Assembly: GCA_947174965.1 (NCBI GenBank)
Contig: CAMWKY010000168.1
Location: 1 to 5,251, forward strand
Source: an uncultured Ruminococcus sp.
GTDB lineage: Bacteria > Bacillota > Clostridia > Oscillospirales > Ruminococcaceae
Direction of reading: 5' to 3'
Length of the DNA stretch: 5,251 bases
Below, one piece after another: positions 1 to 5,251 of the stretch. The position numbers and the translations under genes were made by a program. Every line of letters begins with the position of its first letter. Within the stretch, counting starts at the first letter, position 1. The notes beneath the pieces were generated by a model that saw only the letters and a list, made by a program, of their open reading frames with translations, did no database searches and was not told the origin of the DNA.

Positions 1-148
1 ACGAAAAACAGACACACATAATACAGAATAAGTATGTAGCTGAATTTTCAAAAGTTATAAATCCTATACTTATGATTCCATTAATAATAAATAAACATAT
101 AGAAATTGAAAAGATAACAATTATTATACCAGAAAAAACCTTTCTCAT
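1..148 (-). CDS. Partial hydrophobic protein of unknown function, runs off the left edge
   Basis: An ATG at 148 opens a frame with no stop for 49 codons up to the window edge, in a very AT-rich stretch where stops would be expected by chance. The start has a plausible weak ribosome binding site (AAGGG, 8 nt upstream) and lies 16 nt past the stop codon of the preceding membrane protein gene, which is operon-like spacing. The visible protein begins MRKVFSGIIIVIFSISICLF. It has a short basic N-terminus, a hydrophobic segment at about residues 6-31, and a second hydrophobic stretch from about residue 38 to the edge. This suggests a membrane protein, or a secreted protein whose first segment is a signal peptide. 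I do not recognise the family, and the C-terminus is not in the window. It could also be a chance open frame. Confidence 0.5.
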   Translation of the reverse strand, partial: MRKVFSGIIIVIFSISICLFIINGIISIGFITFENSATYLFCIMCVCFS

Positions 149-164
149 CTTATTTACCCTTATT

Positions 165-1577
165 TTATTGCTTTTTTGTATCTGCACAGCAAGCACCTGC
201 AACGCACCAGAATATTGCAGAATAACAGATATTGCTACAGCCTACAAAGAATATAAGCGCACCTGTTAAGGTAAGCAACAGTATACAGAGTGATTGCCAG
301 TTCTTTTCTTTCCTGAATTTTCTGAATCCTATTACAAGTACAGAAACAAGAGTAAGAACAAGTGCAATTCCTGAAACTACACCACGAGTTGCTGTTGTAT
401 AAAGATACTCATTGTAAACCTTATCAAAAGTACCTGTATTTTCTACTATAATATCATCAATATTTGCATTTTCTCCTGCATTGCCTAAAGTATAGAGTTG
501 TGGGAACACAAGCTGGTCGCAACCAGTGCCAGTAAGTGCATGGGTGCTTATGATGTTCATTGTCTTTCTGTTGAGATAGTAGTATACATCAGCTGTATCA
601 TCTATATCAACTACATCATAGTTAATATCACCGCTTGCTGATATTCTGTAGTAAGAATCGGCAAACCATAAAATACGTCCATCATAAAGCCTGTATTGTG
701 TAAGATTTCCGATAAGTCCGCATTGTACAAGAACTACAGCAATTACAGCAGGTACTGCTACAGAAAATACTGACAATATATTGATTTTCGGTGCTTTTAT
801 TGCAATAACTGCAACAATAACTGAAATCACGGACAAAATCAATCCGCATATTCCTATGAGAGAGTATGTAAACATCATCACAAAGCTGAAAATACACGCA
901 CACACTATACATAAAATTCTTGCTGATTTTTTCTTAAAGAAAACAAATCCTATAAGTGCAGATGTGAGCGAAAGTGTAAGGAGCATTGCAAGGAACAGCG
1001 GAGACTGCGCAAGTCCTGATGCTGAATTTGCCTGAATTTCAATAGAAATCATACGATAATCACTTATTTTTCCTGTAAATACCTGTATCAAGCCAATAAC
1101 TGAATTAAGCAAGCCTGCTCCTATAATACCACAAATCAGTGTTGTGATAGTCTTTTCAAATCGGACAGAAACTGCTGTAACGAAAAAACAGGCATAGAAA
1201 ATTATCGCAAGAAGTCCTTCACCTCTGCCCGTATAGCCGTAAAATGATATATTTCTGTCATATGAGTTAATAAGCGAAATAACTCCCCATAAGAGAGTAA
1301 CCCCGAAAGCACATATCGGAACAAGACTTTTTTTGCTGATGTACTTCTTGATAGCTCCGATAAGTGCGATAATCATACATATTACACCAGCTACAGCAAG
1401 TCCTACTCCTGACAGCGCATACATATTTTCACCCGATATTACAGGTATTGCTGTCATTATTGATGTTGTGAAACAAGCCGTAAGCAACCCGAATGATACG
1501 ATTTTTGAATATTTTTCCTCTGTAAGATTCAGTATAAAATTTGAACTTTCAGACGAATTAAACAACTGTTTTGCCAT
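165..1577 (-). CDS. O-antigen ligase/polymerase superfamily (Wzy_C/WaaL-like) polytopic membrane protein
   Basis: A 470-residue integral membrane protein with roughly 11-12 hydrophobic segments (about 27-46, 54-77, 84-104, 121-137, 142-165, 190-214, 220-236, 238-260, 268-290, 399-418, 428-447, 450-466). One large hydrophilic loop spans about 291-398. This topology, with the big loop before the last three segments, is typical of the O-antigen ligase / Wzy polymerase / O-oligosaccharyltransferase superfamily. These enzymes polymerise or transfer lipid-linked glycans outside the membrane. Supporting motifs are GYTGRGEGLL (114-123), resembling the family's GR.EGLL segment, HALTGTGCDQL (346-356), resembling its 'hPl.GtGpd' motif, and YNEYL (388-392), matching the 'HNEYL' motif before the next membrane segment. 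The usual His of that motif is Tyr here. AGGAG at 1590-1594, 12 nt from the ATG, supports the start. The gene begins 19 nt after the peptidase stop, so co-transcription is likely. The real substrate cannot be told from sequence. Confidence 0.75.
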   Translation of the reverse strand: MAKQLFNSSESSNFILNLTEEKYSKIVSFGLLTACFTTSIMTAIPVISGENMYALSGVGLAVAGVICMIIALIGAIKKYISKKSLVPICAFGVTLLWGVISLINSYDRNISFYGYTGRGEGLLAIIFYACFFVTAVSVRFEKTITTLICGIIGAGLLNSVIGLIQVFTGKISDYRMISIEIQANSASGLAQSPLFLAMLLTLSLTSALIGFVFFKKKSARILCIVCACIFSFVMMFTYSLIGICGLILSVISVIVAVIAIKAPKINILSVFSVAVPAVIAVVLVQCGLIGNLTQYRLYDGRILWFADSYYRISASGDINYDVVDIDDTADVYYYLNRKTMNIISTHALTGTGCDQLVFPQLYTLGNAGENANIDDIIVENTGTFDKVYNEYLYTTATRGVVSGIALVLTLVSVLVIGFRKFRKEKNWQSLCILLLTLTGALIFFVGCSNICYSAIFWCVAGACCADTKKQ

Positions 1578-1596
1578 TTTTAAAACTCTCTCCTGT

Positions 1597-3270
1597 TTAT
1601 TTTTCGGATATTGTTATATAATAGTCCCCGTTTTCGTGGGTATCAACATAAATTTTGATTTGCGGGTCAATATTCATATTTCCGTTTGAATCGTACCAGT
1701 TAAATTCAGGGATTGAACTGTCAATCACAGAGCCTTTATAGAAAAAGTTATCTGTAGAATCTGTACCCTCATTTACAAGCCTTATAAAGCGTATGCCATT
1801 GTTGTAGTTTGTTGCATCATCATTTCCGCTTGCATACTTAAATGAATTATACCAGTAATCCCCTGTTACTTCCGCATTTACATGATATACACGCACTCCC
1901 TCACCAGTAGCAATCCACCAGTAATTAGCGAGATTGCTGTTGTTGCCTGATTTTGTAGCATTTTCTATTATAAAAAATTCAGAATAATAGTTGCTGTCAA
2001 GTTCACCGCACGGAATAATAACGCAGTTTGATTTATCAAGGTCTGAACCTGTCAATTCGTACATCTGTTCGCCCATACCTTTATTGTATACCTTAATCTC
2101 ATCTTGTCTGTACCAGCCGAGCATCAGTTTTGAAACTGCACCAAAATCACAAATAGCATCGTCCATAAGTTCAAAGCCTGCCGAACCGTGCATACCCTGA
2201 AAATCATCAGTACTATATAGATAGTAGTCGGGCAGTCCCATACAGTGACCCATTTCGTGACAATATGTACTGTTGAAATTTTTATAGTCGTCTGCTGATT
2301 TTATTTCAGCATTGCCGACAATAACGTGACCTATATTCATTCCGTCAGCCCTGTTAATGTCTTCACCGCCGAAAGCTCCTGCCGCCGCCCACCAGTTATC
2401 ATTTCCGGCTGATTCAGGTACGCTTATAAGAATGGTATCAACAGTTTTATCGTTGTTGCCGTCGAACTGCGAAAAATCGACACTTGTATCAAATTCTTCT
2501 ATTATTTCATCAATAAGTGCAACGTGCCACACATCATTTTCATAGTATGATTTATTATTCTTTGCTGTATATGTATAGGCTTTTCCGCTGAGATTCATTG
2601 CTCCTTTAGATGAACGGCTGAAAAATGCACTTATGCTTTCAAACGGATAATTGTTGTTATTTTCATCTGCCTTGCCGAATATCATATTTTCAAGTTCAGT
2701 TGAATCAGGCTTATAATCATATTTACAGTCTGGAAAGTCAACATAAAAAACAATTGCTTTAGCATCATTTTTTGACGGCAGAGAGCCATATAAATTATCT
2801 ACAGGCGGATTTATAAAGCTGTCAGATGATACTGAAACAGTGGTTGTGGGTAATGATTGAGTTGTTGTTGCAGTTGTGGTTGTGGTTTCGTCTTCCCACT
2901 GCCATACAACAAATCCGGCTTGTGAGATAATATGGTCACGCAGAATAATCATATCATAAACATCAACTCTGCCGTCTTGATTCATGTCAGCTGTTTCAAG
3001 AATTTTTTCCGCAAGAAAACCGTCTGCACCGTTTATTCCTATAAATTTTCCTGCAACATCATATCCATTTGCAGAAGTAAGCGGATTTTCTGCAAGAAGA
3101 TGCTTTGTAAGCAGAACTGCATCTGCAATAGTTATTTTCTTGTCATTGTTAAGGTCACCTAAAAACCCGATTTGTTTCCAGTCTGCAAATGAACTTGCTG
3201 AAATCATTCCCACGGAAACAACAGCAGATGCCATAACGGAAAAAGTCAGTTGCTTAAAAAACTTTTTCAT
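1597..3270 (-). CDS. Secreted M6-family zinc metallopeptidase with N-terminal dockerin
   Basis: A 557-residue exported peptidase of the immune inhibitor A (M6) family. Residues 1-29 form a signal peptide (KKFFK basic start, hydrophobic core, likely cleavage after SSFA). A dockerin follows at about 37-116. Its two F-hand calcium loops are D39-N41-D43-D50 and D95-N97-D99-D106, each followed by a helix (AVLLTKHLL, MIILRDHII). A Thr-rich linker (about 129-150) leads to the catalytic domain (about 165-470). There the zinc site HEMGHCMGLPD (338-348) matches HExxHxxGxxD, with E339 as catalytic base. ELMD (367-370) is the probable Met-turn, and SKLMLGW (380-386), FFIIEN (432-437) and GVRVYHVN (458-465) are M6-like. 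All expected zinc ligands are present. Dockerins normally bind cohesins on a scaffoldin, so this enzyme may be cellulosome- or cell-surface-attached. The N-terminal position and the 56-residue spacing between loops are unusual. The downstream ligase-like gene is 19 nt away. The natural substrate is unknown. Confidence 0.92.
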   Translation of the reverse strand: MKKFFKQLTFSVMASAVVSVGMISASSFADWKQIGFLGDLNNDKKITIADAVLLTKHLLAENPLTSANGYDVAGKFIGINGADGFLAEKILETADMNQDGRVDVYDMIILRDHIISQAGFVVWQWEDETTTTTATTTQSLPTTTVSVSSDSFINPPVDNLYGSLPSKNDAKAIVFYVDFPDCKYDYKPDSTELENMIFGKADENNNNYPFESISAFFSRSSKGAMNLSGKAYTYTAKNNKSYYENDVWHVALIDEIIEEFDTSVDFSQFDGNNDKTVDTILISVPESAGNDNWWAAAGAFGGEDINRADGMNIGHVIVGNAEIKSADDYKNFNSTYCHEMGHCMGLPDYYLYSTDDFQGMHGSAGFELMDDAICDFGAVSKLMLGWYRQDEIKVYNKGMGEQMYELTGSDLDKSNCVIIPCGELDSNYYSEFFIIENATKSGNNSNLANYWWIATGEGVRVYHVNAEVTGDYWYNSFKYASGNDDATNYNNGIRFIRLVNEGTDSTDNFFYKGSVIDSSIPEFNWYDSNGNMNIDPQIKIYVDTHENGDYYITISEK

Positions 3271-3278
3271 GAAAAAAT

Positions 3279-3286
3279 CCCTCCTT
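3279..3286 (-). promoter_or_regulatory. Ribosome binding site of the M6 peptidase gene, abutting the rny terminator
   Basis: AAGGAGGG lies 8 nt upstream of the ATG at 3270 and fixes that start. It begins immediately after the run of eight T residues of the rny terminator. No room remains for a promoter between terminator and ribosome binding site, and the site is only a few bases from the hairpin. Whether the hairpin affects ribosome access is not visible from sequence. Confidence 0.9.
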
Positions 3287-3315
3287 AAAAAAAATGCGGA
3301 CAGAATATGTCCGCA
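3287..3315 (-). terminator. Intrinsic terminator after rny
   Basis: On the minus strand, TGCGGACA (3308-3315) and TGTCCGCA (3295-3302) form a perfect 8-bp stem with a 5-nt loop, followed directly by eight T residues (3287-3294). This is the standard Rho-independent layout. It sits 9 nt beyond the rny stop codon and should end most rny transcripts. Because the next gene's ribosome binding site starts at the next base, it may also act as an attenuator that sets how much transcription reaches the peptidase operon. Confidence 0.9.
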
Positions 3316-3324
3316 GTAAGTGTT

Positions 3325-4902
3325 TTATTTTGCAAAATCAGTAACACGGCTTTCACGAATAAGATTTATCTTAATCTGTCCGGGATAATCCATTTCAGTT
3401 TCAATCTGTTGTGCAATTTTTCTTGCAACAAGCACCATTTTTTCATCATTTATAATCTCCGGAACAACCATAATTCTGATTTCTCTGCCTGCCTGAACAG
3501 CAAAGCATTTTTCTACACCCTCATAAGACTTACAAATCTCCTCAAGTTTCTGGAGACGCTTTATATAGCTTTCATAATTTTCACTTCTTGCGGCTGGTCT
3601 TGCAGCTGAAATAGCATCTGCCGCCTGAACTATACAAGCAATGACTGTTTTCGGGTCAACATCATTGTGATGAGCTTCAACAGCGTGGATAACTGCCTGA
3701 TTTTCGTTATATTTTTTACATACGTCAACACCAATCTGAACGTGTGAGCCTTCAATTTCTGATGTGAGGGCTTTTCCTATATCGTGGAGAAGTCCTGCAC
3801 GTCTTGCAACATTCGCATCAACACCAAGTTCAGATGCAAAAACACCGCAAAGCTTTGCTACTTCTATTGAATGGTCAAGAACATTCTGTCTGTAACTTGT
3901 GCGGAATTTCAGTCTTCCGAGAAGTTTTATAAGTTCATGATTAAGACCGTGAACGTTTGTTTCAATAACAGCACGTTCACCCTCCTGCTTGATGCGGTAT
4001 TCAACTTCACGACGAGCCTTGTCAACCATTTCTTCAATGCGTGTCGGGTGGATACGTCCGTCAGCGATAAGTTTTTCAAGTGCAATTCTTGCAACTTCAC
4101 GGCGAATCTGGTCAAAACATGAAAGCGTGATAGCTTCAGGTGTATCATCAATAATAAGGTCTACACCTGTAAGAGTTTCGAGAGTTCTTATATTTCTGCC
4201 CTCTCTGCCTATGATGCGTCCTTTCATATCATCATTAGGCAACGGGACAACAGAAACAGCCGCTTCTGAAACCTGGTCCGCCGCAACTTTTGCAATAGCA
4301 AGAGAAATATAGCTTCTTGCTTTTTCGTTACATTCATCTTTAAGCTGCTGCTCATATGCTGAAATCTTAACAGCTTTTTCATGTATTAAATCGTCCTCAA
4401 GCTTTGAGAGGATATACTCTTTAGCCTGTTCTTTTGTAAATTCAGAAATTCTTTCAAGAACATCCATTTCGGATTTTTTAATCTGTTCAGCTTCTTTAAG
4501 CTTTTCATCAGCACCCTTAATTTTCTGATTCAGAGTTTCTTCTTTCTTTTCCAAATTATCTGTTTTCTTATCAAGATTTTCCTCTTTCTGCTGCATACGT
4601 CTTTCCTGACGTGACAACTCTGCTCTGCGGTCCTTAATTTCTTTTTCAGCTTCAGCACGAAGTTTATGTATTTCGTCCTTAGCCTCAACTAAAGCACTTT
4701 TTCTCTTATTGTCTGCATCTTTTTCGGCATCATCAATAATACGTTTTGCCTGCTGTTCTGCTGAACCTATAACGCTTTCTGCTTCATTTTTGCGTTGTTC
4801 AATACCTGCATCAACACCCTTTTTATAAGCATTAGACCTGCTTATGACGACACCTGCTATAAAAGCAACAATAGCGACTAAAATACCAATAATAAGTTCC
4901 AT
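3325..4902 (-). CDS. rny: Ribonuclease Y
   Basis: A 525-residue RNase Y, the membrane-bound endoribonuclease that starts mRNA decay and processing in many Firmicutes; the B. subtilis protein is about 520 residues. Residues 1-21 form the N-terminal membrane anchor. Residues about 30-200 are Lys/Glu/Ala-rich and heptad-like, forming the long coiled coil that oligomerises. A KH RNA-binding domain follows (about 215-280) with the GxxG loop in [12 protein letters not shown] (228-239). The HD domain (about 335-440) carries H344 in LDHS and the metal-binding HD pair H373-D374 in LLHDIGK. The C-terminal region ends RVTDFAK, as in the family. An upstream in-frame ATG at 5022 would add 40 residues before the anchor and lacks a well-spaced ribosome binding site. 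The ATG at 4911 is only 1-2 nt from the AAGGAGG. The ATG at 4902, about 10 nt from it, is therefore preferred. The gene has its own strong promoter and a terminator, so it is probably monocistronic apart from read-through. Confidence 0.97.
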   Translation of the reverse strand: MELIIGILVAIVAFIAGVVISRSNAYKKGVDAGIEQRKNEAESVIGSAEQQAKRIIDDAEKDADNKRKSALVEAKDEIHKLRAEAEKEIKDRRAELSRQERRMQQKEENLDKKTDNLEKKEETLNQKIKGADEKLKEAEQIKKSEMDVLERISEFTKEQAKEYILSKLEDDLIHEKAVKISAYEQQLKDECNEKARSYISLAIAKVAADQVSEAAVSVVPLPNDDMKGRIIGREGRNIRTLETLTGVDLIIDDTPEAITLSCFDQIRREVARIALEKLIADGRIHPTRIEEMVDKARREVEYRIKQEGERAVIETNVHGLNHELIKLLGRLKFRTSYRQNVLDHSIEVAKLCGVFASELGVDANVARRAGLLHDIGKALTSEIEGSHVQIGVDVCKKYNENQAVIHAVEAHHNDVDPKTVIACIVQAADAISAARPAARSENYESYIKRLQKLEEICKSYEGVEKCFAVQAGREIRIMVVPEIINDEKMVLVARKIAQQIETEMDYPGQIKINLIRESRVTDFAK

Positions 4903-4912
4903 ACAGTGCATT

Positions 4913-4920
4913 ACCTCCTT
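4913..4920 (-). promoter_or_regulatory. rny: Ribosome binding site that decides the rny start
   Basis: AAGGAGGT is a full match to the anti-Shine-Dalgarno sequence. It is 10 nt from the ATG at 4902 and only 1-2 nt from the in-frame ATG at 4911, which favours the 4902 start. The 4902 start also puts the membrane anchor at the extreme N-terminus, as in known RNase Y proteins. Confidence 0.88.
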
Positions 4921-4926
4921 TTTTCT

Positions 4927-4962
4927 GCAATATAATTTAGTTTGTATCATAAAACATATTGC
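4927..4962 (-). promoter_or_regulatory. Interrupted hairpin just upstream of the rny ribosome binding site
   Basis: On the minus strand, GCAATAT (4956-4962) pairs with ATATTGC (4927-4933), and inside it GTTT (4952-4955) pairs with AAAC (4940-4943). The loop is 8 nt, and a 6-nt bulge (4934-4939) sits on the 3' side. That gives 11 bp in total, ending 6 nt before the AAGGAGGT. It is AT-rich and so only moderately stable. Its position suggests a possible effect on translation or RNA processing, without proof. Confidence 0.4.
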
Positions 4963-5038
4963 TTTAAGGCGGTAAATGCCGCATATTTTATTCATTTGTA
5001 ATATATATTCACAGAAAGCCATACTCCGAAACTTTCTG

Positions 5039-5060
5039 AAAAAGCGGACTTGAAATGTCC
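5039..5060 (-). terminator. Weak terminator-like hairpin inside the rny leader
   Basis: On the minus strand, GGAC (5057-5060) and GTCC (5046-5049) form a 4-bp stem with a 7-nt loop, followed after GC by five T residues (5039-5043). A second small stem (5064-5082) stands just upstream. The stem is too short for an efficient terminator by itself. It is listed as a possible attenuator element only. Confidence 0.2.
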
Positions 5061-5148
5061 ATAGGCTGTATATACATCAGCCAAAATGATTTAAAACAAG
5101 CTGCAATTACTGCCCAAAGCAATTTTTTGCAATAAATACAACATCTTT

Positions 5149-5177
5149 ATTATACACTTATTTCACAGAAATGTCAA
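5149..5177 (-). promoter_or_regulatory. Consensus sigma-A promoter for rny
   Basis: On the minus strand, TTGACA (5172-5177) and TATAAT (5149-5154) are separated by exactly 17 bp, a perfect match to the housekeeping sigma consensus. Transcription should start near 5142. A second TTGACA lies 14 bp further upstream (5186-5191), but no -10 box stands at the right distance from it. The upstream sequence is A/T-rich and could act as an UP element. Confidence 0.9.
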
Positions 5178-5251
5178 TAGGTTTTTGTCAATTTATTACA
5201 ATTCAGAAAAAATTAAATTTATCAACTGGTTTTTCATATATCTTTTTTATA
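5178..5251. other. AT-rich flank without a visible gene
   Basis: Apart from the second TTGACA at 5186-5191, I see nothing that can be supported here. There are poly-A and poly-T runs but no good stem next to them, no open frame on either strand with a ribosome binding site, and no recognisable RNA gene. Together with the leader, it makes the gene-free stretch 4903-5251. Confidence 0.6.

Larger units (their letters stand above)
4903..5142 (-). promoter_or_regulatory. Long, potentially structured 5' leader of rny
   Basis: From the predicted transcription start (about 5142) to the rny ATG is about 240 nt with no convincing gene. Several hairpins can be drawn by eye. GGCTG/CAGCC pairs 5078-5082 with 5064-5068. 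GGAC/GTCC pairs 5057-5060 with 5046-5049. A 7-bp CAGAAAG/CTTTCTG stem pairs 5032-5038 with 5012-5018. GCGG/CCGC lies near 4970-4983, and a longer interrupted hairpin occupies 4927-4962. I do not recognise any known riboswitch or T-box sequence. An autoregulatory or processing role is only an inference. Confidence 0.5.

Noticed and set aside
72..269. A 65-residue plus-strand frame with a hydrophobic stretch
   Set aside because: It overlaps the ends of two minus-strand genes, has no ribosome binding site, and its hydrophobicity reflects the complementary membrane-protein codons.
2839..2886. A possible tandem DNA repeat of ACA/ACT triplets
   Set aside because: It is the coding sequence of the Thr-rich linker, with mixed Thr codons and interruptions. 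It is low complexity rather than an independent repeat element.
3316..3400. A promoter at the 3' end of rny that would drive the peptidase gene
   Set aside because: I looked for -35 and -10 boxes on the minus strand in this stretch and found only poor matches such as TTACTG with no good -10 at the right distance. It cannot be excluded further upstream inside rny.
3927..4312. Overlapping open frames on both strands within rny
   Set aside because: They lie wholly inside the conserved KH and HD coding region, have no ribosome binding sites, and read as low-quality shadow translations.
4903..5022. A 40-residue N-terminal extension of RNase Y from the in-frame ATG at 5022
   Set aside because: The ATG has GGAG only 1 nt upstream and no well-spaced ribosome binding site. 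The extension would place polar residues before the membrane anchor, unlike known RNase Y, and the full AAGGAGGT serves the 4902 start. The open frame here is most likely chance.
5163..5191. A second promoter using the upstream TTGACA at 5186-5191
   Set aside because: The sequence at the right -10 distance reads CTGTGA, far from TATAAT. The downstream TTGACA has a perfect partner.

Overview
The window is an AT-rich, Gram-positive-type chromosomal segment in which every convincing gene lies on the minus strand. It most resembles an anaerobic gut or rumen Clostridia member, probably Ruminococcus or a close relative. Three things point there: strong AAGGAGG-type ribosome binding sites, an RNase Y gene, and a secreted peptidase carrying a cellulosome-type dockerin followed by a Thr-rich linker. 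The genus is an inference from gene content, not from a marker sequence.

Reading along the minus strand (right to left), bases 5178-5251 are AT-rich with no gene seen. A perfect sigma-A promoter (TTGACA, 17 bp, TATAAT; 5149-5177) opens a leader of about 240 nt with several possible hairpins. It leads to rny (3325-4902), the membrane-anchored endoribonuclease RNase Y. Just after rny is a textbook intrinsic terminator (3287-3315), whose T-tract directly abuts the ribosome binding site of the next gene.

That gene (1597-3270) encodes a secreted M6-family (immune inhibitor A-like) zinc metallopeptidase with an N-terminal dockerin. Nineteen bases further on is a polytopic membrane protein of the O-antigen ligase/polymerase (Wzy_C/WaaL-like) superfamily (165-1577). 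Sixteen bases after that, a hydrophobic reading frame begins at 148 and runs off the left edge. These last three genes are packed like an operon.

Functionally there are two units. One is housekeeping mRNA decay (rny). The other is an accessory cell-surface cluster: a peptidase that may dock on a scaffoldin, plus a glycan polymerase or transferase. No promoter fits between the rny terminator and the peptidase ribosome binding site. The accessory genes must therefore be reached by terminator read-through or from a promoter inside rny. I saw no mobile element, CRISPR array, tRNA or rRNA, and nothing that clearly amounts to a new defence or mobile system.
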